Shown one piece after another: positions 46,901 through 60,400 of a DNA stretch of 64,000 nucleotides (the stretch's first letter is position 1; each line of letters begins with the position of its first letter). The DNA comes from Paragonimus westermani. Taxonomy: Eukaryota; Platyhelminthes; Trematoda; Plagiorchiida; Troglotrematidae. The stretch covers positions 19,124-83,123 of the forward strand of contig QNGE01003485.1 in assembly GCA_008508345.1 (NCBI GenBank), given 5' to 3'. The translations under genes and the position numbers were made by a program. Below the pieces are notes generated by a model. It searched no databases. It saw only the letters and a list, made by a program, of their open reading frames with translations, and was not told the origin of the DNA.

Positions 46901-49900
46901 GCCACTGCTACTTATCTGTAAATGTTAAGCACTGCCTGTGTGTTAGCAGTGTTTAGCATATTTATAAGTTAATCCACTGAACACACGAAGTGATGATTTT
47001 CAATATAACTTACTTTCAGAAACATGGTCTGCATACTATACTTCGAAAAATAAACGCTTTTCGAAAGTTTCCTGCAAAAAAATTCTGTCAAGCAAAAACA
47101 TGTAATGTATCGTATACCTTAAGGCCTAGGTCAACTGAACTGTCAAAACGTGTACTGCAACTGTGTATGACAAGTTCAGTTCCTCCCCTTGAATTGTGAC
47201 CGTCGAATTCTCAGTTGTCACGTGCACTCTGGCTCAGTACGGTGATCAGTCTAAACGATTGTAGTGAAATGAATAAAGGTCGTCGGAACTCAAGAACATT
47301 GCGGTAGATCTGATACAGTCTAGTCCATCTTTGGACTAATCATTTTGTCACCTGGAAAAACCTGGAGCGTCACTTGAAACAGACTACGGACTCAGATTTG
47401 GTAAGTGCAGTTTGGTTCAATGGATAAACGGATCGACTGAATTTGTTATTGGCGTTAACCTTCTATCATATTGAATAGTCTGCTCCGAAGTGAAATTTTT
47501 AACCAAGATGTTTACCGCCTATATGGTAGCGTACAATTGCCCAAATGTGTGCTTAAAGTCCACAAATACAGGCGAGAGAGGAAACCCCGGTTGCATTACA
47601 ATAAATTTATGGAAAGGGAAAATGGTTAATCCCATAGCTGATTCGCTCAAATAGTTTTTCACTAGCGGTCCGCACACAACATGGTACACAGTTTGTATCT
47701 TCCGCCCTGCAAGTTACTTAAAATAGAAAGTCAACAATGACGATTAAAATTGTCGGATTTATGGAACGAATTAACTGTGATATAAAATAATTCGGACAAT
47801 TTTACGTAACCGATAACTACAAAACACCTTGATCAAATGATCACATTCACCAACAGATCATACAAAAGAGAATACATGGAATCCGTTAACGCTGCATAAT
47901 TCTGACTGGGCGCAGTTCATCTGAACTGGTTGATCTGAACTTGTCTTCGAGACACTGGATAGAAATGGTGAGGTCCACGATGCCTACCCTTAATTGCCAT
48001 GTGATGCGTGCACAAACCCTGGACGTTTTCTGTGAAACCTACGGATCACTGGAAAATAGGTCCACCAGCCAGACACTGAGTCTGCACAAAAACATGCAAC
48101 TGTTAACCACGAGGCTTGCGACTGTTGACTCAAAGCATCTTCCCAGTTGGAATTCCAATTATCCGGAACCACATAAGCTGATCGTCGGTTATGCGTGTGC
48201 AGCAAATGTGAAACCTGAAGGTGACCTGTTCTTTGTTTGTTCTGTGTCTTTTGGTACTGTGTTCACTCCAGCACCCGAACATACGCATCTTTCTAACATG
48301 CGTGTGCCCAGTCTCAAAGGCAGACACGCTGAGTTGCACACTGAAATTGAAAATCTGAGTATTGGTCGAGAGTGGAAGTCTCGGTGATAATCTTAGAAAG
48401 CTTTGCACAAGTTTGAGTCACCTGCATGGCGTGCCTATGCAACCAGTAGAAGATGAACATGTTCAAGTCAGTAATGTGTCCGACGCAGTCACACACGATA
48501 AACGTTCATCTTTCCCATTATTTTCTGTTATGTTGGGTAACATTGCTACACGCGGCAAGTTAACTGGAAAATAACTGTCCGTTTGTTTATACCAAATAAA
48601 TGTCATCCCTCTTTTTAAAGTCGTCGTTGAATTACTGTTTAGTTACTATTTATTGAATGATGAGCCACCGAAAAATTGATCCAGTCGAACAGATTTGCAA
48701 ATTAAGCAAACATAACAATTTTAATTTTCTTCCTCAAGAGTTCTGGTCTAAGGATGGTATTTAACTCACAAAAACCTCCGGAATTTACCGGTTATTTAAC
48801 TTATAGGTGAGGTTGCCTTTTAGAAGAGGCGAATGCCGTGAACAGTGTCTTCTTGCTCCATGTATCACAGAATTGAATGCTGATGGGGAAAAAGACCATC
48901 TTCAAGTGTACGGCCAGCCATATTCCGAAGGTTGTACATCCGTACATGTTCTTCGGGATGCGCCTTGTGATTTATTTCAAGATCATTTCTTTCTTTACTC
49001 TCATTTGATTTTGTAATGGAATGAATGTTACAGGGCATCTCCGGACAGTCGCATAAGATCGAACTAGATCACAATGTTCCCCGTCCGGACCGGTATTGGT
49101 AGAAAAATAGCGCGAAGCACAAAACTTGAATGCTAGTATCTGGATCCTTGGTAAGTAGCCTGGCAGATTTCGTTAATTTAAGAAGTGACCACTTTTGGAA
49201 AATGCAAAGTCTGAGGTTTCTGAAATGGCAAGCGGACAAAGTGTACACTACATTTTGGCATATTGTTTCTGTCGGTGATTTGAGTTCAGATGAACTTCAA
49301 ATTTCCATAACTCGTAATCGACAGTAGCTGTCAAGATATTCAACAGCACCTCTGTATCATTATACAGCAACAACACTGATGGATTCCAACTTGCACTGTT
49401 AGAGGAATCATGTCAAGGTGGTCACTCCCCTAAATTATGTGACGAGTCCTACCTGACACATTCGGATATCAAAAGAACTGAGTCCAACTAGGAAGGTTAT
49501 GCACCTTCAGCTCAGCTTCAATACTTGACTGATTAGGGGGCTTGTGTTGTTTGCGTGTGCTGCTTGCATTATTCAAAGACGAGATATTCCACAGCTGGGT
49601 TTATTCCGAATAGCTGAAATTTGATGTGAGGCAAGATATTGAGTATATTCGAGATCGTGAAAATTTCTGGGTGAGTGGATAACTCAAGTATTCCAGTTCC
49701 AAGTGAACATTGTCATTGCTTTTGCGTGAGCTTTGTATCATTAAAGCTCACCATTCAAAATGCATAAGTTGTGGGCTGCAGTGAACAAGTAAGATGCGGT
49801 CAAAACATCGCAGACGATATACGTTCCCCACCCAATTAAGTACGATGATGGTCAAGTGATATCTGGAATCCATCGTTAATTTGCGATTCAGGATGTAACA

Positions 49901-50224
49901 GTGAGACAAAAGTGACGATTTTTGAGTAAACATAATGGTATACTGATTGGAAACGAGTAGAACAGCCCAAGCTGTCTACAAAATAATGCCATCAGCTGAC
50001 TGGTGTTGGGTGAAATTCATAATCTGAAGAGGAAAACTATGGTGCTGAACAATGCAGTAGTGTATCAGCTCAGGGTCGGGATTATTATTTGTGGTCGCGT
50101 CTGGGGATAGGCTCCCTGGGGTCCTAAATTTCTGTAGAAGATCCATATGGTTGAGTGAATTTGGCCTCTCTATGAAAGTAGTTTTTTTTGACAAACTCTC
50201 TATGACTAAGGCTGTACATACGCC
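40998..50224. other. gene-poor stretch, nothing firm
   Basis: No named feature. Between 47.94 and 49.33 kb four plus frames follow one another (47941-48387, 148 codons; 48362-48574; 48807-49016; 49130-49327). Some have an AG just upstream, but the pyrimidine tracts are poor, phases do not join and no motif appears, so they may be chance. The 132-codon minus frame 44462-44860 is Cys/Ile/Leu-rich without family features. Confidence 0.35.
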
Positions 50225-50237
50225 TATATATATATAT
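50225..50237 (+). repeat. short (TA)n run
   Basis: Six TA units plus a T. Confidence 0.95.
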
Positions 50238-53200
50238 CCCATCTATTATTGCTTGCTTGTGCAAACCCTACCAAACAACGTGATAAAAGTGATTAGCTTA
50301 CTGCCTCGTAGGACAAGAAGTAATCACCCAACTTAATTCCTACCTGCCCTTAACTTAGTGATAATATGGGATTCAGCGTGTGTTTAGTAGAAATAGGTGT
50401 TCAACCACTGGAAGGTTTCCCTTTTTTGAACCTTCTAGTCAAATGGATAACAGTCGGCCCGCAGCACACACCATCGTTCGTTACCAATCACCACCTGATG
50501 AAGGGTCAGCTTTCTTTCCCAGATGGTAGCCACTGTTACTGGCACAGACAGACCAAAAAGCATCCCGTTTTGATAATCAGCCCTGTTATTTGCTTCCTTA
50601 TTTTGATTGAATAATTTTAAAGTCGAACACAAAAGTCCGTACTTCCAACCGCTTTCTTGACTTCCACATAATGAAGGCCTCAGCACAATAAAAGGAAGGT
50701 TACTATAGCAGCCGGGAAAATCTTGAACTAAATCTTCTCTTAAAGGTCTGCAGTGATCCCAAGTTACGCATTTATTCCCAGAGGATCTAAATGCGGCCGC
50801 TTGTTATCCAAACACGTGCACTATCGACTAAACCACATTCTTGAAATATATGTTTCGAGAACATACTGGTTATCATTGACAGCCACTGCAGAAAAACGAC
50901 GCTTACATTTACATTTTACTCCCACTTCGAATGGTTTGCGGTTTTCTTCCTGTGCCTAAAGTAGTTGTTGTCCAGGTAGTGGAGATGAAATCAGACCGCA
51001 TTCCTTCATTCTGTCTGGCCACGCATATGAAAATAAACTTAACTGGCCGGATGTTCTTTAATGGAAAGGTCAGTTTGCACGAATTCGGTCTGCTCTTCGG
51101 TTGACTGACGAAAATCCGTTTTGAACCACATCTAAACCAATCGAATCACTTTTTTCTTATCATCAACTGTGAATCACGTAAGGTGTGTTGAAAATAGACA
51201 TACATTTTGGTTGCTAAAATTGACTACAATCAATGACATTCTCGTGCACATTGTTGTGTCAGACTTTAGCCTGAGGTCCTCCATCGCTAGCGGGTTTAAA
51301 TGAAACAATGGTGTGCACTTTCGAACGATGGTAACTGCACAAGAGTCAATAATTCAGTTAACACGCTGAATTACCGAAAAGAAAGCTGCTTTAGTGAAAA
51401 TAACCAATTAACTAAACGACGCCAGAGAAAAAGCTCGAAATTTCAGTCGAAAATTGTGCAGCAGCGTAAAGTACACGTTGCTAACAACGAGCAACACAGG
51501 AGTCCAATACTGACGTCAAAAAAATCTGCAACTAACGCAACACAAGATGAAAGAACGGCTGATTTATTTTTTTTCAATAATTCGGGAATGACTCACATTT
51601 TACGGCAGGGTGTGTTCTCAAGAAGATTGTTTTGGTCAAACCATCGTGTGCTCTTACTTTAACAGACAAGCTGTCGGAACACAGTTATCGGCTGTAATTT
51701 ATACGTCTATTACTGTCTTTTTTCGACACGGTACGCTAATCCGGGTAGTACTCAAAATCGAATTTAACTGAACCAGCAGGTACAATAATCCAGCCACAAT
51801 TGGTCTGGTGTTCTTAGCGCAATGTTCAACAAGTTTGCCATAAGAACAGATGAACGGAATTTGAAACCCCAGTGAAGGCAAGAATAGGCTCGATGGACAT
51901 TTGTCAGTCGTGCAGGTGGTTGGTGTTAGTCGCAATACCTCTTCTCATCCTGGTCACCGATGTGTTCGAATGACTTTCAACCAGACCGGCCAATCCGCTA
52001 AGTAAAAGGACCAACAACAATTCGGCTTAAACGTATGCAACTGCAAGTGGGACCGAGACGGACTGTTACGAAGAAAGGTACACCTCCCGTCACAGGTAGC
52101 TGCCTGAAAGTACAAACGGACCAAATGCGTTTTGGAAGATGAACACATCCAGTTCGCAAGAAAATATTTGCGCAAACAAACAGTTAACAATTCCCTAACT
52201 TACAAAATATTCTCAGAATATTCCCAAATGCGACTTCCTCGTGTATCACCGATCCAACATAACGTTCTGAACAATCGGGTTATCAAGAGACTAAGAAACT
52301 TGAAAGATGTGATTCCTCTTCGGTCATCCAATGAACAATCACAAGATTGCTTGTGGACCTGAGAGCCGACCTCGTTGATACACGAGTGTTCCGTGGTGAC
52401 AGAACGGTTGACAACACAATTCTGCTAGAAAAATAAATTTTAAGGAAACTTAATTTTACCCCTGAAAAGTGCGTCAAAAAACTTTGAGACGTACAAAATA
52501 AGTCGGTTGTCACCTCACGGATCGTGGTTATATAATGCTTTGGCGTCTCAGTAAGTATAGTCCTTCCATGGATAACTCAGGCTACCATACACTTGTTAAT
52601 CTGCTTTTTATTATATCTCATCCTATCTCACAGATATTTACAACTCAAGCTTCAGAAGGTTCTTTATAACTGAGACTTGCTTCAAAGATTATATCAGTGT
52701 TTGTGTGATACATATTGTGTCAACGCTCATACTTTGTTATCAAGCCCTCTGCAAAGGTAGACCAGTTTTTGTGATTCGATTCCTCAGCAGATTATAACTT
52801 CGTATATCACTATTGCTTATTCTAGAGAACCCACACTCGTACACACACAGTGGTCTTCTCACTTCCGAATGGCTTTTAGTCAAACATTATAATGATGTGG
52901 TGATATATGTCCACTGCGTCCGACGCTGGTGAACGGGTTTCTAAGACGGATTGAAATACAACTGTTTCAAGTATCTTCACTATCTATGCAGCGTGACGAG
53001 GTTTCCATCTGGAACGCAAATGCTGATGGAAAAGAAACTTAAAAAAGAATGCACACGCAAACGGATAACTTGAGTTGAATTGTTGATATCTCAGTAATAA
53101 AGTACGACTTATAAGAAGTGGGTCCTTTTGAATCTACTTGTTAAAAGCGATTGCACCACAAGTGACACGTCACAGTTTACAGCCTGCTTTGAGTAGCGCA

Positions 53201-55740
53201 TAAATTGGAGTTTTCACCTATCATTGTCAGTGATGTTCAACATGATCATACCTGTAAGCTACCTAAATTTCGCAGTATGTCGATTTATTTGCAGTTACGG
53301 TGTTACTAAGAAGGAGAAGCTGAACAAATTTCTAGACAGTTGATGTGTTTAACAATCGGAAAAGCAGTGGCAGCAAAACGTGTGTATCGAAGTCCCATCT
53401 CGTTCACTGCGAAGACATGTAGTTAAGACTAGCCAAGCTGCCTACGCAATCAACTCGCCTGACAACTTACTGCATAATCAGAATCCTAAAGTGATTGCCA
53501 CCTACAAGGCAATGTCAAGCGATGTTCACCGTCTGGTCCTGTATGCTCATACATGACTGATTCCGGTACTTATTCGGTCTCAAAAACGACAATTCCCCCA
53601 GTGTGCTACAAAGCTGATTTTCAACGGTTTATTGTTGTTTTTACCCGCAGTTTTTATTATTCTGTATTGAGTATGAACAGAAAACGAGATGTTCATATCT
53701 TGTGACATATGTCTCCTTCCAAGCTGAACTATACTTTCCCTTGTTTCCTAGAGAACGTGTTTTATATACAGTCATAAATCAATACTGAACACAAACCATG
53801 AGCATCTGGACAACCAGATCTATTTTACTATTCCACAGATGTTACTGCTAACATGAATGGTTCATCTTTAAGTTGAACCGTACCCACTGCAAGTGTGGTT
53901 TCGGGTGGCTTACATCTTCATTTGCAAACCGCGATTCCTACGATTAAGCATAGATTGATATTTTTTATCACACTTCCAGTCAACTTCAGTCTGTCACACT
54001 GAGTACCTAACGACATGCGTCTTTTTATTCTCAACTCGGAGGTGTGGATGTTACAAGTAGTCTATGAACACTAACTCTTCCGTATCTTTCAAGACGCTTA
54101 TCACCAGACAACCATAGTGCTGTTAAGTGACCCGAAATTTCGCACGTAAATTTGTACGCTCCCAAAACATCCTCTCGACTAAGCGTCGATTCTCTATTCA
54201 GTAAACTGGTTTCCAGTAATTCACAACCTGTATATAATATCTTGATTGACTTCCTGACTTTGGTGGTTACGTTGATCCATCACTATCGGTGTCAAGTTTC
54301 AAACCAAGATTCAGACTGGAAATTAAGTGGAAAACGGCCAAACAACCGTATTTCTAAGAATGAAAGATCCGTTTGTCCAGCTTATTAAGGAATTAGCTGG
54401 AAAAAACAACCGAAAAGTTTTACGGTTCACCTGAGCGCATTATTTTTGTGGGCTCAGTTTTATTTTTCTTTTCAGTCTTTTTGTTCCAATCTCACCAGAA
54501 TACTCGCAAACTTTCGGTCGTATAACTTCAGTCGATACACTTTTCGTTTCATTTTGATTTCAGAAAACTTGTATGCTCAACTGACAACATATTCACCGAA
54601 GTTTTGTTAGTTCAGAAAGAAGGGCGAACAAGGCTAGTCATAATCCTAACAATCTTCAGTCTACATTTGGCAGCTTGAAAATATATACCCATGAAATATT
54701 TTTGACACGAACTTTTCTTCTAAAATGGCTGAAATAAGTCAGTCTCCTGCACACCGGTTCAGTTAATGCACTAGATTCTCAAACGGTTAAGCTGACCATA
54801 AACCAGTGGGGGAGTGAAAAGTGATTTTCACTTTGGAAACGTTTAACACAATTGGGATGTCTGAGTTTCCCTACCGTACAGTTCATCCCTCACGGTAAAC
54901 TACGGTCTGCCACTTGGGATTCCATCAATTCTTCACCGAATAAAGGTGGAAAATGGAGTCCTGATTATAGTCGAGAAGGAAGAAAACACGGAAATCGTTT
55001 ATGGCATTAGCTTGTCTGAAACAGAATATCGCTTCCAATATACGAACTAGCCAATGCGTTCTAAAGGACACAACATTCTCATATACACATTTTCCAACAC
55101 AAAGAATCTGAGCACTTCTTCAGTGTTTAGTTTTTCACTTGTGTTGAACACACGGAAGTTGGATTTTTAAGTTTCATTGTGAGCTCTTCTCAAACATCAC
55201 AGAAGTTCTGTTAGAAATACCACAGTGGGGTTCAGCGAAAGCGTACAGATGGTCGATTTCCATTTAACTCATTATTGTTTCTTCTTGAAGAATCATTGGC
55301 GTCAACTTTTTAATGTCATCTACGACGTTATTTGGATTGCTCTTCAGAGTGTGTTCTATAACCTAGCTTCATTTTTATCGCTCTATCAACTGAATGAATT
55401 CTTACACGGTAGTCGTATCGTAATACTCCAACATCCTCCGTAGTTCCTAATGAATGTGGCGCGCCTGACATTATAATCCAAAGTTATTCTTGAATGTAGT
55501 GAGGATGCTTTCTGTATATTAGCTGGCTCTGGGCTTTTTAAATAACGATAAGTGCAAGGAGCTTTTCCTGTGAGAGCACGTTCCCTTCTGTTAGTTTTCT
55601 CAACCAACGTTGATTTTCTCAATCGGAGAAAAAGCACAAAATGTTAGCCGCGTGTACGGAATCTTACAACAGATAAGTCAGCTTCTGTGTGCATTGCGGA
55701 CTCGTCAGTTCACGCAGCTTCTTCCTTGATAAACCAGTTG
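50238..55740. other. gene-poor stretch, nothing recognised
   Basis: No supported gene or element. The Lys/Asn/Ser-rich plus frame 51300-51662 (120 codons) is of chance length and lacks splice context. Confidence 0.4.
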
Positions 55741-55744
55741 TGTA

Positions 55745-55860
55745 AGTTGGGAAGAATCACTGGTTTCAAACACTCGTTTCAGTACGGTTGCCGCAAGACA
55801 CCATGCTCAAAATTCTAATGCATAAGGCTCGTTTGAAATGGTTTGGCCCATGAGTGACTG
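55745..55860 (+). pseudogene. possible LINE 3' ORF fragment
   Basis: In plus frames, VSNTRFS (about 55764-55785) and ILMHKARLKWFGP (about 55811-55850) recall the C-terminal part of RTE-like LINE proteins, where VSNAEVR is followed some 20 residues later by KHRLRWLGHVLRM. The two pieces are in different frames. Orientation is opposite to the LINE relic that begins about 240 bp further on, so it would be a separate fragment. Short and weak. Confidence 0.25.
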
Positions 55861-56099
55861 ATGGGAATATTGGCTCTATCACCACCGTCACACGCAGTAA
55901 TACACAAGTGGTTTTTAGTTATTCTTAACTGCTATACAATTAAGAAGAATAGAAATGCAAGTGCTGGTCAGGAAGAACAGAAACAGAATGTGGGTCCTGA
56001 ATACTAGAAACAGCTGCATCTATAATTTAAAAAATTCATAATCAAGATGCAAACAGCTTGCAAACAAATAATCGGGCCATATTTGAAAGTAAGGCGTCA

Positions 56100-57430
56100 T
56101 CAGCAAGATAGCTTTCATATGGTCTTCACTGCCTTTGGAGGAGTTCAAAAATAAACGAATACCCCCATAGCCTTAAAGATACGGGCTTTTATTTCATTCC
56201 CTACACCTTTGTCGTCAATGCCACCGATGCAGTTTCCCAAGCAGACAAACCGGTCAAATAACCTCAACAGTAAAACTACGTAATCACGTTAGCTTTGTAG
56301 AAGCACTTCGCGATTCGAGGCTTCAAAGCGCGTTTCGAAATGTTCAACAGAAGGCGAAATACTGTCTAGTGTATTTTGTGCTGGTTGGAAAGTGTCAAAC
56401 AGTCAGTCATCCATCAATCAGATAATGCACGCCGGTATCTTGTAAGTGCCAAAGACAGTCTTCCGATATTTAGTCCACGCCGAAATTAAACAAAAACGGT
56501 GAAAGTGGACAGCCTCGATGTAGGCCGTTGCTAGCGCCGAAACCCTAAGCCCTAAGCTTAACTGAAGTAAGGAAATAAAGCCTCGACAGTACGTTCACAT
56601 AATTGGTAGATACAACTCTGTGTTTAAGTGACTCTGAAAATGTGGATCGATCCAGCGAACCAAGCGCACCTTTATAGTCGAGAAATACGGCAATTGTTAA
56701 CGCCTCCTCAGAATTTGGGGAAGATTACGAATGTGGTGTGTACATTCCCGCCCAGGGAGAAACCCTACCTGTTCTTCCCTAATGTTTGCCCCCAGAGCTA
56801 CAGTTATTCGACGAAATATAGCGGATGCCCAAATATAAGTAATGAATGAGGTCAAGCTAATTCTTCTGTAGTTTTCGCAAGAGCCTGAAATGCCCTTCTT
56901 GAATATGGGAACTATTGTCGAGTGACCTCAGCACAGGGATGTTCACCGTCGTCCAGACAAGCTGAAACGAGTGATTCAACGCCCTCACTAACGTCTCCCC
57001 TCCTTCTTTGAAAATTACGAGCAAGAGATCATCTGGGCCAACAGCTCTATTACGCTTGATAGCCAAAGTGCAATCATGGGTCTCAGTTCCAGTGGATGGT
57101 CCCAACTTTACCTACCAGGGTGCTACGTTGCAAGTTTGCAGTGATAACACGGTAGGAGGGGGAGGCTAGGTAAATTGTCCCTCAAATTGTTTCACCCATC
57201 GCTGATAGCTTCGTCGACAGATGGTCGTCTAAGAGCAGTAACACGGATAAGCTTGAAAAATCTGTCTGGAGCAAAAGCGGTTTCCATTTCATTGACTTCT
57301 TCCATTAACCATGCCTCACAGTGGAAAATCAGGCTACCCTTTGACTTTCTACGGACACCCCTCCTATACTTGTTATGTGAATCGCTTGAAGAAATGTTTC
57401 TTCTGGCATTCAACAACTCCAGGTATTTTT
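56100..57430 (-). pseudogene. decayed RTE-like non-LTR retrotransposon (linker and reverse transcriptase)
   Basis: The minus strand carries a recognisable LINE protein broken by frameshifts and stops. In order: ARRNISS and EVNEMETAF...FFKLIRVTALRRPSVDEAIS (linker between endonuclease and RT, 57416-57192); AIKRNRAVGPDDLLL, then FKEGGETLVRALNHSFQLVW (57065-56960, the K-x-x-GPD-(x)n-E/GG start of RT); in the next frame STIVPIFKKGISGSCENYRR, then REEQVGFSPGREC (about 56800-56750); then, in another frame, TIAVFLDYKGALGSLDRS (about 56695-56640), RT motif A with its catalytic Asp retained; and GLHRGCPLSPFLFNF (about 56525-56480). The YADD box region is scrambled, and GNEIKARIFKAMG near 56190 may be from the ORF end. 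Clearly non-functional. Confidence 0.8.
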
Positions 57431-60400
57431 ACGAGACCCAATATTTGTTCAGTCGACGAATTACCATGCCGCAGTCTACAGTACCCGCTTCATGAATGGC
57501 CTGTGAGTTTTGGGTCCAGCAGCTGCCAAAGATCTTCGCGGTGAGCACTACCAAGGCTGTCTTCTAGGCTGTTTTGGTACTTGTAGTTTATCGACGGCTT
57601 AGCCGGTTTCTCACCGTACATCCCTCGCTGTAAGAAAGGTCCTTACCCGCCGCAAATAATGGCGAAACGACAACGTTATCAGATTTGAGTGGGGTTCAAT
57701 CTGTATTAGAAAAATCTCCAATCGATTAAGGCATAAATAGTTTGTATCCCATTAGGATGGATGAAAATAAGTCACTCCGGATTACCGGATTGCAGTGAAC
57801 TTGATTAAAAAGACTTACGGTAAAAATTTGACTTCTTTATTAAGTTCCATTCTCCCCTCCATACTAACTAAGTGTTAACGACCTGCGCATCAAGTGTGTA
57901 GAAATTCCCCAATGATTTTCATAAGACTGATGGCCAAGCAGACAATGACATCGGCTCGTAATGGAACTGATTGCCAGGTCGGTCCTCGATTCGTATAAGT
58001 CTTAGCAGGGATGCGAGCGATCGTGCAGTGCGGGGTTGAAAGTAAGCATCACGAAACGCAAAACCTTTGACACTATTTTTGGCCTTTGCTATTGTTTTTG
58101 AGCTAATCTCGTTTTTAGATCCAGAACATTGAAATCGAAAGTCACAGATTTGAGTATTTCGAGTAAATTTTATATTTCCACATAAATTCTGGCCATGTAT
58201 GTCATGTTTTATTCGACTAATTAGAGTTTGAGAGTTGTATCTATCTCACAGAATACTCTTTGTTTTCGGAAAACACATAAATGTGACGGTCTGATTATCC
58301 ACCAAGTTGGAGTCATTGATGCCATCCACATGCAGCCTCGATGCACACGTTCTGCAGATTCAACCGGGAGAATGGCCGTAACCATATCAACGAGGTATTG
58401 GTAACTTGATAAGTTAAACGTCACTCCTCGCATGCAAAAAAAACACAAAATTTTGAATACTTTTGTGGATTCCTTACATAGAAAAGTGACAAGTCCAAGC
58501 TCAGATGCAGCGCATTTCCTTGTGCGAACTTAAAGGTTGACAACTGGATTGACTTCTCATCAGCTGTCACGAAGTCATAGTCAATTCCAGAGCACTAGGA
58601 TTGAGAACTTAAGAATGTACTCGGATGAGAGAACGTTTTATCACCAATTCAACCAACAACGAAAGCCCTGCTGAGCTGAACGTCACTTACAGTTGTCCAC
58701 ATGTCCCGTAATCTCACAGGCAATCAACCAGTACCTACTGGAAAGAAATTATAAACACGAGGTCCGCTGCTACTAGATCATCACGTAGCACACTGCAGCG
58801 TTTCTATATCCGTTTATATGGTTCTACTTCGGCGAATATTAATAAACTCTGTTGAACGAGGTAGACATCATTTCGTTTGATATACATGTGTTAACAGGAA
58901 AATGGTCATTGGTCCCCTTACAAAATACCTGCAGTTCCATTATCCACATATTAGACTGGATTGCATTTAATAGTGAGTTGATTAACAAAAAAAATTTTAT
59001 TTGAAAAAATGATCCAAATGATGAAATACGTGTTTATTTACTGAGGACAAAACTGATGAGTTAGGAGGGCGAGAGGACGGTTTCGTGTTTGGAATACATA
59101 GTGATGGTTACATACTTGGAACCTATAGCAACGGGGTAGGTTTAAGCTATCTTTGTTGACCAAAGGAAGCTTATGTTCGATCTAGTTTTCTGCGCCTTTT
59201 TCGGTTACGGCGTAGCACATTAGAAGATTGCAATACGATTTAGAAAGTAGCAACGGATTATGGCAGCAGTTGATTACCAAGCATACGAGTACAATTCCCG
59301 CAATCTGATTTTTGTAGGCGTCTGACCAGGTTATGGTGAACTTGTTGTCGTCTGTTGCTATAGGTAACCACTTTTACAATGTCACAAATCGAGAGTTGAG
59401 TAGATTGTTTTTGTTTTACCGGGCCGACGTAGAGCACTCAATTCTTATGTCCACTGTGCAGTCAGCCAAACTAACTCTCTACCATTCCAATTCACAAAAA
59501 ATGTGCGAACGTCACTCGGTTGCAAATTCATTACTCTACAAAAGCTTTCTGCACTCAACTGACGTTGGTTCGATTCAACGGCTGTTTTTAACAGTTAAAC
59601 GACGTTCTTCAACTTTAAAACCTTTGAAATTCATTTCTACTGCTAAAAGTTTGGTAACAAAAGTCACATCTTCCACTGATTTCTACTTCAGAGTTGCTCA
59701 CAACTTCACAAGTTGTTTTTCAGCCTTATGTTTAGGTTATACAAAAGATGCTGCCAAATCTTTTCCGCACCTTCGCCCATAACATAAACAGCGTTATTCA
59801 GATTCACCATGATTATGCGATAAGTATTTTCAGACATAAGTCTCAAGCTCTGAAACGAATTGTTGAATACTCGTTCGAAAATGAAACATTTCGATAAGAA
59901 AAGAACCCTCAATCATTCTTAGCGACGATCATCCGAACTGAAGATAATCAGTGAGCTTAACATTGTTCAACCTATGCAATTTGTAACTAAATGCTTTTCT
60001 GATCGGTTACTGATAATCTGTGTAGATAAGAGTTTGGCTAAAATATAGGACTAAATCGAACATTAAGTGGAAACACGACAACAGCCGTCCTGATTGGTTT
60101 GTATAATCGAACATATTTGCGTGATCTCGTATTTTACCTGTGTTTATTCCGACAAATCCTCAACCTGGGAATAAAATTTTATAATGTTCCCATGTTTGTA
60201 GTCAAAGGTAGAGTGAAGGTTTGTAATTTGTTCCCTAACACTTCTTTGTAAGACCTAAGCAACTTGGTGACAGCGAACATGTATTGTTCTGCACTCTTTG
60301 GATTTTGTTTCAGTCAGACAAGCAAACAAATGTATGCCTTTGAAATCGCCTATATCAGATTGTTTCTTTTTAGTGAGTAAAACGTAAGTAAACTTAAGCA

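Noticed and set aside
47941..48387. 148-codon plus ORF followed by three shorter ORFs
   Set aside because: Phases and splice signals do not join them into a gene; length is compatible with chance.
59050..59090. CTGATGAG at 59055 as another hammerhead
   Set aside because: No stem II partner and no GAAA within reach. The same holds for the CTGATGA match at about 50496.
59333..59782. 149-codon plus ORF
   Set aside because: One or two frames of this length are expected by chance in 64 kb of six-frame AT-rich DNA. No motif, splice context or composition argues for coding.
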